A model generated the notes under the pieces. It had not been told where the DNA came from and searched no databases. It saw nothing but the letters and a program-made list of their open reading frames with translations. Positions 6,842-15,627 of a DNA stretch of 32,017 nucleotides are shown here, piece by piece. The stretch is from assembly GCA_039586095.1 (NCBI GenBank), contig JBDHLB010000024.1:1-32017 (forward strand), read 5' to 3'. The translations under genes were made by a program, and so were the position numbers. Origin of the DNA: JBDHBD01 sp039586095. GTDB lineage: Bacteria > Gemmatimonadota > Gemmatimonadetes > Palauibacterales > Palauibacteraceae. The stretch's first letter is position 1, and every line of letters starts with the position of its first letter.

Positions 6842-7873
6842 TCAGACGCGGCTCGCAAACCGTTCCGCCAGCGCCCGGAGGGCATCCACACCGACGGGAT
6901 CACGGTCGAGTAGCGGGACTCTCACGATCGGCCAATCTCCCAGCACCCGCTCGATCCTCGCAAGGTGCTCGGCCTCTCGCTCCTTGCGGCGGATCAGAAA
7001 CGCCTCGACGGGTTCGGCGGGCAGCACCTGGTTCACGAACATGGCGCCCACGGGGATTCCGTACTTGCTCAGGGCACCGACCGCCTTCTCGGTCTCCCAG
7101 ATCGGGAGACGCTCCGGAATGAGCACGAATGCGAAGGCAGTCATCCGTGCATCGGTCAGTGCCTGCCGCGCCCTGTGGAAACGAGCCCGTCTCTCTTCGA
7201 GCGCCCGGAGGACCGGATCCTCCCCCGAGCGCTCCGGGGTCGAGCTGCCAGCCACGTTCCGCCACATGCGACCCATCGCGTTCACCTTCTTCCGTCGGCC
7301 GATCAGACCGCCGATCCAGGTCGACATCAGCTCAGGGAGCGACAGAAGCCGCAGCGTCTGGCCGGTGGGCGCCGTGTCGAACACGATGCGTTCGAACCTC
7401 TCGGCCTTCGCTTCGATGATCCTCGTGAAGCGCTCGAACAGGGCGGCTTCCTCGGCCCCCGGCGATACCCGCGCGATGTCTACCTGACGCTCCACTTCGT
7501 CGAGCAGACGCGGCGCCACCGACTCCGAGATCCGGCGTTTGACCGACTCGATGTACCGGTCCACCTCGACGGCAGGATCGATTTCCATCGCAAAGAAATC
7601 GGCGACCACGGCACGGGGTTCGGGCCCGAGCTCGACCTGGAGAATGTCCCCGGTCGAGTGCGCCGGGTCGGTGGATACGAGCAGCGTTCGGCGGCCCCGC
7701 GCCGCGAGACCGAGCGCGCTCGCTGCTGCCAGCGTCGTCTTTCCCACCCCCCCCTTTCCCCCGAAGAACAGCAGTCGCCGATCCAGAAAAGCGGGAAGCT
7801 CGCCGGATGGTCGATCTAGCAGCAGCGGAAGCCTCCCTCCGGCGGTTGCTCCATCCCCATGCGCAGATGCCAC
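6842..7873 (-). CDS. ArsA/Get3-family ATPase
   Basis: A single-domain P-loop ATPase of the ArsA/GET3 (SIMIBI) class, about 343 residues. With a GTG start at 7873 the deviant Walker A GGKGGVGKTT lies at residues 38-47, followed by LLVSTDPAHS (switch-like) and VFDTAPTGQTLRLL (Walker B region). Classical ArsA has two such halves and drives arsenite export; Get3 has one and inserts tail-anchored membrane proteins. No arsB, arsR or arsC lies nearby, so arsenic resistance is unlikely. The setting beside CstA suggests a role in maturing or energising the transporter complex. The start is uncertain: the GTG lies inside the upstream gene, while a strong GGAGGGAGG site (7832-7840) sits 6 nt before a CTG at 7825. 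An ATG at 7957 is also in frame but overlaps most of the upstream gene. Confidence 0.9.
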   Translation of the reverse strand: MASAHGDGATAGGRLPLLLDRPSGELPAFLDRRLLFFGGKGGVGKTTLAAASALGLAARGRRTLLVSTDPAHSTGDILQVELGPEPRAVVADFFAMEIDPAVEVDRYIESVKRRISESVAPRLLDEVERQVDIARVSPGAEEAALFERFTRIIEAKAERFERIVFDTAPTGQTLRLLSLPELMSTWIGGLIGRRKKVNAMGRMWRNVAGSSTPERSGEDPVLRALEERRARFHRARQALTDARMTAFAFVLIPERLPIWETEKAVGALSKYGIPVGAMFVNQVLPAEPVEAFLIRRKEREAEHLARIERVLGDWPIVRVPLLDRDPVGVDALRALAERFASRV

Positions 7874-8094
7874 TCGTGAAACTGTTCGATCAGCTCCGGA
7901 TACAACTCGAGCGTGTAGAACTGCACGGGGTTGGGAACGCCCAGCAGGTCGGAGCACCCGAGCAGGAAGAACAGGTCACGTTGGTGCAGGTACTCGCGGT
8001 AGATCGTGGAACGGTACGGGGCGATGTAGATGCCCTCGTACACATCGCGGGCCGCTCGCAGTCCGCGTCGCACCCTGTCGATCCAGTCTTGCAC
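7816..8094 (-). CDS. Small cory-CC-star-like protein ending in Cys-Cys
   Basis: A 92-residue soluble protein ending GGFRCC immediately before the stop. It is rich in conserved-looking Tyr and Trp (GIYIAPYRSTIYREYLHQ, FFLLGCSDLLGVPNP, EQFHEWHLRMG). From memory, NCBI uses the name cory-CC-star for short proteins of this kind near ArsA-like ATPases. The C-terminus matches the ending of E. coli YbdD and YjiX (GG-x-RCC), small partners of CstA/BtsT, although the remaining sequence differs. It probably serves the adjacent ATPase and CstA; a thiol or metal role for the Cys pair is inference. It starts at a GTG (8094) after AGG-rich sequence, 28 nt from the divergent truA start, so the two promoters must overlap or lie within the opposite gene. 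Confidence 0.83.
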   Translation of the reverse strand: MQDWIDRVRRGLRAARDVYEGIYIAPYRSTIYREYLHQRDLFFLLGCSDLLGVPNPVQFYTLELYPELIEQFHEWHLRMGMEQPPEGGFRCC

Positions 8095-8122
8095 CTGCCT
8101 GACCCCTTCGTAGCTTGCCGGC

Positions 8123-8917
8123 GTGTCGGATCACACCCTCGCGCGCTTCCGCGCGACCGTTCATTACGACGGAGCGGCGTTTCGCGGCTGGCAACTCCAG
8201 CCCGCCGAGCGGACCGTTCAGCGTGTCCTCGAGGAGACGCTGGCCCGTCTGCTGACCGTACCGACGCGAGTCCATGCGGCCGGACGCACCGACACGGGCG
8301 TCCACGCGGCCGGTCAGGAGATCGCGTTCGACGCCGCGGACCACTGGCAGGTCGCCGATCTCCACCGCGGTCTGAATGCCCTTGCGCCGGACGACGTGTG
8401 GATCGAGCAACTTAGTCGCGCTGCGGCGGACTTTCATCCCCGCTTCCACGCGACGGCCCGCCGGTACGAGTATTTGGTCGGAACGGGGCCGCTGGCCATG
8501 TCCCCCCTGCGGCGGGGTCGATTGTGGGTCGTAGAGCGGCCCATCGATATCGACGCTCTCGCAGCCGCCACGCGCTGCATCGTGGGCGAGCACTCTTTCG
8601 GGGCCTTCGCGAAGGCAGGTCAGCCGGAGAGAGGCACGCTCTGTCAGGTGGAAGAGGCGAGCTGGACCTCTCGTCCGAACGGAGATCTTTGCTTCGAGAT
8701 CGTCGCGGACCGCTTTCTTCACCGCATGGTACGGTACCTGGTGAGCACCCTGATCGAGATCGGATCCGGAAAGCGCAGCGGGAAGGAGCTGGAGGAGTTA
8801 CTGGCCGAAGACTCGACGGTCCGACCGCCCTCGCCAGCGCCTGCCGGGGGCCTCTACCTTACAGGGGTCCGATACGAGACGGGCTGGAATCGGACGGCAG
8901 GCATACCGGGATCATAA
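8123..8917 (+). CDS. truA: tRNA pseudouridine(38-40) synthase TruA
   Basis: Converts uridines 38-40 of the tRNA anticodon arm to pseudouridine. The protein has 264 residues, normal for the family. It shows VHYDGAAFRGWQLQP near the N-terminus, the catalytic aspartate D57 in AGRTDTGVHAAGQ, FHPRFHATARRYEY, GEHSFGAF and the C-terminal RFLHRMVRYLV block. It starts at GTG 8123. Its TAA overlaps the ATG of the downstream protease gene by one base (TAATG), so the two are likely translated in a coupled way at the head of a run that continues into purB, purC and purF. Confidence 0.96.
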   Translation: MSDHTLARFRATVHYDGAAFRGWQLQPAERTVQRVLEETLARLLTVPTRVHAAGRTDTGVHAAGQEIAFDAADHWQVADLHRGLNALAPDDVWIEQLSRAAADFHPRFHATARRYEYLVGTGPLAMSPLRRGRLWVVERPIDIDALAAATRCIVGEHSFGAFAKAGQPERGTLCQVEEASWTSRPNGDLCFEIVADRFLHRMVRYLVSTLIEIGSGKRSGKELEELLAEDSTVRPPSPAPAGGLYLTGVRYETGWNRTAGIPGS

Positions 8918-10461
8918 TGCGGATCATCTCCGAAGCGTCTCTCGCGACACGTCCGAGTATGAAGCTGGCCCTCGCGCTCGCCACGTTGTTCGTGGCCGGG
9001 CTCGCGGTCGGCGTGCTGTTGTCATCTCCGTGGAGCCGAGCGGCCGCCGGGGATGCGACGTCGCCGACGCGGGTAGACGGGACCCGCGACGCGTCGTACG
9101 TCTCGGGCGGCGCGGCCACCGGAAACGCTCCCGGCACTGGGACGCTGCCGGGCTCGACGATGCAGCAGTCGGGACCGTCGGTCGCCTCCGGCTCGAGTCG
9201 TCACACCCCGACGGTCGAGGCATTTCGCCAGGTCGGCCCATCGGTCGTGACCGTGATCGTCACGCGGCTTCTCCGCCGGCGACTCACCGTGTTCGATGAG
9301 TTCTTCGGCCGCTCCCGCACACAACGGGTTCCGGGGCTGGGGTCGGGCTTCGCGATCGACGGCGAAGGCTTCATCCTGACCAACAATCACGTGGTGCGCG
9401 ACGCCGACTCCATCGTCGTCATGGACGCGGAGGGCCGCCTCTTCCCCGCTCAGCTCATCGGCAGGGACGAGCTGACCGATCTCGCTCTCGTCAAGATGGA
9501 AGCGGGCCGGGTGCCACCCGCGCCGCTCGGCACCTCGGCTGACCTTGTCGTCGGTGAGCCCGCCGTCGCCATCGGAAACCCGTCGGGCTTCTCTCTGGCC
9601 AGCACCGAGTCGACGCTGACGAGCGGTGTCATCTCGGGTGTGGGCCGCGACATCCTGTCCGACGAGGGTCAGGAGGTGTTGTACGCCGACATGGTACAGA
9701 CGGACGCGGCGATCAATCGCGGGAACTCGGGCGGTCCGCTGGTCAACGCCGAGGCGAAGGTGATCGGCGTGAACACGCTGATCTTCACGCGCTCGGGCGG
9801 ATCGGAGGGCCTCGGGTTCGCGATTCCCATCGACCGGGCGATCCGGGTGGCGGACGAGCTGCGCGAGTTTGGGCGAATTCGCCGACCGTGGGTGGGCATC
9901 GACGTCGCGAACGCTCCGTCGGACAGCCTCATCCGGCTGCCGATCGTCAGCCGCGTGGCCGACGATTCGCCCGGCGAACGCGCGGGCATCCGGGAGGGCG
10001 ACGTGCTCGTCTCGCTCAACAACAGCCCGATCCGAAGCCCGCTCGACTGGGAGATCGCTCTCCTGGACGCCGGCATTCGCGGGACCGTCAACGTGCGGTA
10101 CCGTCGTGGCTCCAGCGACCGCAACGTGAGCCTCCGCGTGGAGGAACTGCCGTCGGAGCGGGCCGAGCGCGTGGAGGTGCTGCGCGGGCTGGAGCTGGTG
10201 ACGGTCAGCCCGCAGATCGCCCAGGAGCGCAACCTTCAGGTGGACGCGGGCGCGCTGATCATCGACGTGGACGAAGCCACCGCACGCGTGACGGGTTTCC
10301 GGCGTGGAGACGTGATCATCGCGATCAACCGCCGACAGGTTCGTGACACGGACGAGGCCGCGGAGCTGTTTCGATACTTCTCGGACAGCGGCTCGTCGTG
10401 GATCCGCGTGTGGGTGAACCGAAACGGATCGACCCTGTACAGCACGTTCCAGATTCAGTGA
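8917..10461 (+). CDS. HtrA/DegP-type periplasmic serine protease
   Basis: Membrane-anchored or secreted trypsin-like protease, 514 residues. An N-terminal hydrophobic segment (about 15-36) is followed by a Gly/Ser/Thr-rich linker. The protease domain shows the triad H158 (ILTNNHVV), D188 (ELTDLALV) and S271 (INRGNSGGPLVN). Two PDZ domains follow, the first beginning near RRPWVGIDV (residue about 322) and the second covering the VSPQIAQERNL to NRRQVRDTDE region. Such proteins degrade or hold misfolded envelope proteins. The ATG at 8917 overlaps the truA stop; an alternative ATG at 8959 would start at MKLALALATL. Family identity is firm. DegP, DegQ and DegS cannot be told apart here, although two PDZ domains argue against DegS. 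Confidence 0.94.
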   Translation: MRIISEASLATRPSMKLALALATLFVAGLAVGVLLSSPWSRAAAGDATSPTRVDGTRDASYVSGGAATGNAPGTGTLPGSTMQQSGPSVASGSSRHTPTVEAFRQVGPSVVTVIVTRLLRRRLTVFDEFFGRSRTQRVPGLGSGFAIDGEGFILTNNHVVRDADSIVVMDAEGRLFPAQLIGRDELTDLALVKMEAGRVPPAPLGTSADLVVGEPAVAIGNPSGFSLASTESTLTSGVISGVGRDILSDEGQEVLYADMVQTDAAINRGNSGGPLVNAEAKVIGVNTLIFTRSGGSEGLGFAIPIDRAIRVADELREFGRIRRPWVGIDVANAPSDSLIRLPIVSRVADDSPGERAGIREGDVLVSLNNSPIRSPLDWEIALLDAGIRGTVNVRYRRGSSDRNVSLRVEELPSERAERVEVLRGLELVTVSPQIAQERNLQVDAGALIIDVDEATARVTGFRRGDVIIAINRRQVRDTDEAAELFRYFSDSGSSWIRVWVNRNGSTLYSTFQIQ

Positions 10462-10486
10462 CCACACCCTGCCCCGGGAGACCGCC

Positions 10487-11926
10487 GTGAGCGAGGAGAG
10501 AGTCCGCTACCCCCACCCGCTCATCGACCGCTACGCGTCGGACGAGGCTGTGGAACTGTTCTCTCCGGCCGCAACGGCCCTTCTGTGGCGCGATCTGTGG
10601 ATCGCGCTGGCGGAAGAGGAGCAGGCGCTCGGAGTGGAGATCCCGGCCGAGGCGATCGAGGCGATGAAGGCGGCCCGCGACGATCTGGACCTCGCTCGCG
10701 TGGCGGAGCTGGAGAAGGAGCTGCGACACGACGTGATGGCGCACGTGCATCACTTCGGTGAGGTCGCACCGGCGGCGCGCGGTTACATCCACCTTGGGGC
10801 GACGAGCGCCTACGTGGGCGACAACGCCGGGCTCATCCAGCACGTCCGGGCGTTGCGACTAGTGCGAACGCGTCTCGTCGGTTGTGTGCGGGCGCTGGCC
10901 GGATTCGCCGAGCGCCATCGGGCGCTGCCTGCTCTCGGCTACACCCACTTACAGCCGGCACAGCCGGTCACCGTGGGGAAGCGGGCGTGCCTGTGGATCC
11001 AGGACTTGCTGCTCGACCTCGAGCAGGTGGACGCGACCCTGACCGAGCTTCGTCTGCGTGGCGCACGGGGCACGACGGGCACGGAGGCGACCTTTCTCGA
11101 GCTGTTCGCGGGAGACGGCTCGAAGGTCGAACGTCTGAACGCGCGGCTGGCGGAGCGTCTCGGCTTCGCCGGCATCTATCCGGTCGTGGGTCAGACGTAC
11201 CCGCGGAAGGTGGACCACCGTTGCCTGAGCGTTCTGGCGGGAATCGGTGCAAGCGCAGCCCGATTCGGACACGACATCCGTCTGCTGCAGGCGTTCCGCG
11301 AGACCGAGGAACCGTTCGGCGAGCGCCAGATCGGCTCTTCGGCGATGCCGTACAAGCGGAATCCCATGCGCTCCGAACGAATCTGTGCCCTGGGGCGGCA
11401 TCTCTGCGTGCTCGAGCTGGACGCCGCGTGGACGGCTTCGGTCCAGTGGCTCGAGCGAACGCTGGACGACTCGGCGAATCGCAGGATCTCGATCCCGGAG
11501 GCCTACCTGACGGCCGATGCCGTACTCTTGCTCGTTCGCAACGTGGCGCAGGGGCTGGTGGTCCACGAAGCGACGGTTCGGCGGCGGCTCGAGCATGAGC
11601 TGCCGTTCCTCATCACGGAGGAGATCCTGATCGCCGGTGTGCGAGCGGGCGGGGACCGTCAGGACTTGCACGAACGAGTGCGACAGCATGCACTCGCCGC
11701 ACGCGACCGACTGGACGCCGGAGCCTCGGACAATGATTTTCTCGCTCGCGTCGCGAGAGACCCCGCGATCGGACTCGAGGCGGAGGCTCTGGAGAATCTC
11801 TCGCGCCCCGAGCGATTGATCGGACGTTCGGCGGAGCAGGTGGACCGATTCCTCGAGCAAGCGGTGGCACCCGTGCTGGCAGAAGTCGAGGAGTCGGAGG
11901 AAGAGCACGTCCAGCTACGCGTATGA
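10487..11926 (+). CDS. purB: Adenylosuccinate lyase
   Basis: Fumarase/aspartase-superfamily enzyme acting twice in purine synthesis: it releases fumarate from SAICAR and from adenylosuccinate. The protein has 479 residues. The superfamily signature is clear as GSSAMPYKRNPMRSE, which carries the flexible catalytic loop; HLGATSAYVGDNA, YTHLQPAQPVTVGKR and GTTGTEATF are other active-site segments. The length and sequence style resemble the eukaryotic-type ADSL group. It starts at GTG 10487 after GGGAG, 25 nt behind the HtrA gene and 46 nt ahead of purC. Since purC makes its substrate SAICAR, the order fits the pathway. Confidence 0.96.
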   Translation: MSEERVRYPHPLIDRYASDEAVELFSPAATALLWRDLWIALAEEEQALGVEIPAEAIEAMKAARDDLDLARVAELEKELRHDVMAHVHHFGEVAPAARGYIHLGATSAYVGDNAGLIQHVRALRLVRTRLVGCVRALAGFAERHRALPALGYTHLQPAQPVTVGKRACLWIQDLLLDLEQVDATLTELRLRGARGTTGTEATFLELFAGDGSKVERLNARLAERLGFAGIYPVVGQTYPRKVDHRCLSVLAGIGASAARFGHDIRLLQAFRETEEPFGERQIGSSAMPYKRNPMRSERICALGRHLCVLELDAAWTASVQWLERTLDDSANRRISIPEAYLTADAVLLLVRNVAQGLVVHEATVRRRLEHELPFLITEEILIAGVRAGGDRQDLHERVRQHALAARDRLDAGASDNDFLARVARDPAIGLEAEALENLSRPERLIGRSAEQVDRFLEQAVAPVLAEVEESEEEHVQLRV

Positions 11927-11972
11927 CGCCTTTGATCATGTGGGCGGGGCACGGCTCAGCACAGGGGAGGCC

Positions 11973-12920
11973 ATGACGACGGACAGCACATCACCCGGTA
12001 CGTCTCCACTGGATGGCGTATCTCGAATCGATCTTCCCTTCCCGTTGCTCAAGGAAGGCAAGGTCCGCGAAATGTACGCGCTCGGCGACCGGATCCTGTT
12101 GGTCGCCAGCGACCGGATCAGCGCATTCGACTGCGTCCTACCCGATCCCATCCCGCGGAAGGGTGCCGTTCTCACTCAGCTCTCGCGGTTCTGGTTCGAG
12201 CGGACGAAGCACGTTCTCCAGAATCACCTGCTCTCGGCGGACCCCGACGAGATTTGTCGGCACGCACCCGAGCTGGCCGAGACCCGCGATCGGTGGGCAT
12301 GGCGAGGCATGCTGGTCGAGAAGGCGGAGCCGTTCCCTGTCGAGTGCGTCGTACGAGGCTACCTGTCCGGCTCGGCGTGGAAGGAATATCGGGCGAGCGG
12401 CACGCTGGCGGGCGAGCCACTGGCGGAAGGGCTGAAGGAATCCTCGGAGCTCCCGGAGCCGATCTTTTCGCCGGCCACCAAGGCCGAGGAAGGCCACGAC
12501 GAAAACATCACGTTCGACGGGATGTGCGGGATCGTGGGTAGAAAGACCGCCGAGCTGCTGCGCGACCACAGCCTCGATCTGTACCGGTTCGGGCGTGACC
12601 TGCTGAAGTCCCGGGGCATCATCCTGGCCGACACCAAATACGAGTTCGGAATCTCGACCACGGGAGAGATCCTGCTCATCGACGAAGTCATGACTCCGGA
12701 TTCTTCGCGGTTCTGGCCGGCGGACGAGTACGCGCCCGGACGCGGACAGCCGTCACTGGACAAGCAGCCGCTACGGGATTATCTGGAGGAGCTGATCAAC
12801 AGGGGAGAGTGGGACCGCAACCCGCCCGCCCCCGGTCTCGCACCCGAGGTCGTCGAGACGACGACCCAACGCTACCTGGAGGCCTTCCGTCGCATCGTGG
12901 GTCGAGAGCTGGACGTGTGA
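11973..12920 (+). CDS. purC: Phosphoribosylaminoimidazole-succinocarboxamide synthase
   Basis: SAICAR synthetase joins CAIR and aspartate using ATP in step 8 of IMP synthesis. The 315-residue form is the longer, yeast/Thermotoga-like one. Motifs: KEGKVREMY (27-35), VASDRISAFDCVLPD (44-58), PVECVVRGYLSGSAWKEY, ENITFDGM and the C-terminal LIDEVMTPDSSRFWP. I chose the ATG at 11973 because AGGGGAGG lies just before it; an in-frame ATG at 11940 adds unconserved residues. Its stop overlaps the purF start by 4 nt (GTGA), showing a translationally coupled purB-purC-purF unit. Confidence 0.96.
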   Translation: MTTDSTSPGTSPLDGVSRIDLPFPLLKEGKVREMYALGDRILLVASDRISAFDCVLPDPIPRKGAVLTQLSRFWFERTKHVLQNHLLSADPDEICRHAPELAETRDRWAWRGMLVEKAEPFPVECVVRGYLSGSAWKEYRASGTLAGEPLAEGLKESSELPEPIFSPATKAEEGHDENITFDGMCGIVGRKTAELLRDHSLDLYRFGRDLLKSRGIILADTKYEFGISTTGEILLIDEVMTPDSSRFWPADEYAPGRGQPSLDKQPLRDYLEELINRGEWDRNPPAPGLAPEVVETTTQRYLEAFRRIVGRELDV

Positions 12921-14362
12921 GCCGCTTGATTCCGCCGACGTCTGAAACGCGTCGCCTTCCACTGTACGACGACGACAAGCCGCACGATGAGTGCGGTGTC
13001 TTCGCCGTAAGCGGTTCCCCGCGAGCGGCAGAGCTGACGTTCATGGGACTCTACGCGCTGCAGCATCGGGGGCAGGAGTCGGCGGGGATCGTGAGCGTCA
13101 CGCCGGATGGCCGGGCTCGCAGCCACAGGGGCATGGGACTGGTGGCCGAGGTGTTCGACGACCCGACGATCGCCCGGCTGCAAGGCGAGGTCGCGCTCGG
13201 CCACGTTCGGTACTCCACCGCCGGCGGCTCGCTGATTCGGAACGCGCAGCCCGTCCTGGTCGACTACAAGCACGGATCGCTCGCGCTCGCGCACAACGGC
13301 AACCTCACGAACGCGAAAGAGATGCGGGAACGCCTCAGCGAAGAAGGGGCGATCTTCCAGACGGACAGCGACTCGGAGGTGATCATCCACCTGATCGCCC
13401 GTTCGCGGCGCGACGAGCAGGCGATGCAGGTCGACGACGCGCTGTCCCAGGTTACGGGCGCGTTCTCGCTGGTGTTGAGCGTGGGGGACACATTGTACGC
13501 GGCCCGTGACGCGCGGGGCTTCCGGCCGCTCGTCCTGGGCCGGCTGGGGGAAGCGTGCGTCGTCGCATCGGAAACCTGCGCGCTCGACATCATCGGCGCG
13601 CGGTATCTGCGCGACGTGGCGCCCGGCGAGGTGCTGCGCATCCGCGAGGGGCGCGTGGAGCGGATGCGCCCGCTGCCGCCGTCCGAACCGTCGGCGTGTC
13701 TGTTCGAGCTGGTCTACTTCGCCCGACCGGACTCGCAGGTGTGGGGGTGCAGCGTGGACAGGGCGCGTCGGCTGTTCGGCCAGCAGCTCGCTGAAGAGCA
13801 CCCGGCGGACGCGGACCTCGTCACTGCCGTCCCGGACTCGTCGAACTCTGCCGCGCTCGGGTACGCCGAGGCGTCCGGTCTTCCGTTCGAGCTGGCGCTG
13901 ATCCGCAATCACTACGTGGGGCGCACGTTCATCCAGCCCACCCAGGCGGGTCGGGACTTTCGGGTGCGGCTCAAATACAACCCGGTCCGCGAGGCGGTCG
14001 AGGGCAAGCGGGTCGTGATCGTGGACGACTCGCTCGTGCGGGGCACGACCAGCGGCGGACTCGTCGGGCTGTTCCGCGAGGCGGGGGCAAGCGAGATCCA
14101 TTTCCGCGTTGCGTCACCCAAGATTCAATACCCCTGCTATTACGGCATCGACATGCCGACTCGCGAGGAGTTGATCGGCTCGAGTCACAGTGTGGAGGAG
14201 ATTCGGGACCACCTCAAAGTGGACTCCCTCGGCTACCTGTCCATGGAGGGCATGCGGAGCGTGGTCGAGGAGTACGGGCCGTTCTGCGACGCCTGCTGGA
14301 CGGGTGATTACAAAGCGCCGCTCGTGGACCTGGAGCACGGGTACGCGCTCGCTCCCGCGTAG
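12917..14362 (+). CDS. purF: Amidophosphoribosyltransferase
   Basis: Catalyses the committed step of purine synthesis, PRPP plus glutamine to phosphoribosylamine. The protein has 481 residues. A 25-residue propeptide should be removed to expose the N-terminal nucleophile C26 (DE|CGVFAV). The glutaminase domain shows LQHRGQESAG and LAHNGNLTNA; the PRPP loop is VVIVDDSLVRGTT (366-378). Cysteines C261, C407, C457 and C460 sit where the Bacillus subtilis-type enzyme binds its 4Fe-4S cluster (SACLFEL, YPCYYGID, FCDACW), so an oxygen-sensitive Fe-S form is likely. The GTG at 12917 overlaps the purC stop; the longer in-frame extension upstream is purC shadow. Confidence 0.96.
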   Translation: MSRLIPPTSETRRLPLYDDDKPHDECGVFAVSGSPRAAELTFMGLYALQHRGQESAGIVSVTPDGRARSHRGMGLVAEVFDDPTIARLQGEVALGHVRYSTAGGSLIRNAQPVLVDYKHGSLALAHNGNLTNAKEMRERLSEEGAIFQTDSDSEVIIHLIARSRRDEQAMQVDDALSQVTGAFSLVLSVGDTLYAARDARGFRPLVLGRLGEACVVASETCALDIIGARYLRDVAPGEVLRIREGRVERMRPLPPSEPSACLFELVYFARPDSQVWGCSVDRARRLFGQQLAEEHPADADLVTAVPDSSNSAALGYAEASGLPFELALIRNHYVGRTFIQPTQAGRDFRVRLKYNPVREAVEGKRVVIVDDSLVRGTTSGGLVGLFREAGASEIHFRVASPKIQYPCYYGIDMPTREELIGSSHSVEEIRDHLKVDSLGYLSMEGMRSVVEEYGPFCDACWTGDYKAPLVDLEHGYALAPA

Positions 14363-14535
14363 CTCGCAGCCGCACGTCCCGGTCTGACGCGCCACCCTGC
14401 GCCTCAGCGGCCTTCCGCCACAGTCCCCCACCGAAACTTTCGAGCCCAGAAACCGCGTAGTGTCGGGCGGGCCGGTTCGTCCGAGCTCCGACGGTTTTCG
14501 GGGCCTGCGGGGCGACCACCAACCATTCAGAGGCC

Positions 14536-15627
14536 ATGAAACGACGAACGAAGGTCATCGCGGGCGCGATCCTGATCATTGGCGTGGGCGGCGTGGCCGC
14601 CGTCTCCACCGCGGGTGGCAACGAAGACGAGGGCGCCGACCTGGTTCAGGTCAAGCGCGGCGAGATCGTTGATAAAGCGCTTGCCGTGGGCCGCATCGAG
14701 CCGATGGTCGAGGTGAGCGTGAAGTCACAGCTCGCCGGCGTCGTCCGACGCATGTACTCGGAACCCGGCGACTACGTGAAAGCGGGCGCGCCGCTGCTCG
14801 AGATTCAGCCCAACCCGACACCCATAGAGCTGGTCGAGGCACGCCGACAGGTCGAGCTACGAGAGCTCCAGCTGGAGCAGCTGCAGAAGAATCGGGATCG
14901 ACTCGAGGAACTGCGCGAAAACGACTACGTGACCCAGGAAGAGTTCGAGTCCGTGGACCGGGACTACAACGAGACCCGCGTTCAGCTCCAGATCGCCACG
15001 GAGAGACTCGCCCTGCTGGAGGAAGGTCGCGTCACGATCGGAAACGACCGCGTGGAGACCGTCATCAAATCCCCCATCACCGGCTTCATCCTCGAGAAGA
15101 TGGTGGAGATCGGCGACCCGGTCGTGCCCCTCACCTCCTTTCAGGAGGGCACGGTACTCATGTCCATGGCGGAGATGGACGACCTGCTGTTCCGCGGCAC
15201 GGTGGATGAGATCGACGTGGGGCGGCTCGAGGAGGGCATGCCGGCCGAGATCAAGATCGGGGCGCTTCCCGAGGCGAAGATCGAGGGGGTCCTGAGCAAG
15301 ATCTCGCTCAAGGGCCGCGAAGAGGAGAACGCCACGAGCTTCCCGGTCGAGCTCACGGTCACGGAGCTGGGCGGCGCGACGCTGCGGGCGGGCTATTCCG
15401 CGAACGCCGACGTCATCATCGAGCGCCGCGAGGACGTGTTGCTCATCCCCGAGCGCCTCATCCGTTTCGAGGAGGACGCGGCGTTGGTCACCGTATGGCT
15501 GGGGCCCGAGCAGACGGAGGAGAGGGCGATCGAGACGGGCCTGAGCGACGGGGTGAACATCCAGATCCTGTCGGGTCTGGAGGAGGGCGATCGTCTCGTC
15601 GAGCCGCCGCCGAGGGAGATCCGCTGA
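14536..15627 (+). CDS. MacA-like periplasmic adaptor (membrane fusion protein)
   Basis: A 363-residue HlyD/MacA-type membrane fusion protein. It has one N-terminal membrane anchor (about 7-28), a biotinyl-lipoyl-like half around VSVKSQLAGVVRRMYSEPGDYVKAG, a helical hairpin rich in Glu/Gln/Leu (about 95-160), the second lipoyl half near ETVIKSPITGFILEKMVEIGDPV, and beta-barrel and membrane-proximal domains to the end. Such adaptors bridge an ABC-type permease to an outer-membrane channel. Its TGA directly abuts the ATG of the first permease, so they form one operon. The 173-nt gap after purF contains no terminator that I recognise, and its promoter is not clear. Substrate unknown. Confidence 0.92.
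   Translation: MKRRTKVIAGAILIIGVGGVAAVSTAGGNEDEGADLVQVKRGEIVDKALAVGRIEPMVEVSVKSQLAGVVRRMYSEPGDYVKAGAPLLEIQPNPTPIELVEARRQVELRELQLEQLQKNRDRLEELRENDYVTQEEFESVDRDYNETRVQLQIATERLALLEEGRVTIGNDRVETVIKSPITGFILEKMVEIGDPVVPLTSFQEGTVLMSMAEMDDLLFRGTVDEIDVGRLEEGMPAEIKIGALPEAKIEGVLSKISLKGREEENATSFPVELTVTELGGATLRAGYSANADVIIERREDVLLIPERLIRFEEDAALVTVWLGPEQTEERAIETGLSDGVNIQILSGLEEGDRLVEPPPREIR

Noticed and set aside
6842..7873. Arsenite-efflux interpretation of the ArsA-like ATPase
   Set aside because: Single ATPase domain, and no arsB, arsR, arsC or arsD nearby; the context points to CstA instead.
12872..14101. Minus-strand 409-codon open frame opposite purF
   Set aside because: High-GC antisense shadow with skewed composition and no motif; purF is unambiguous.
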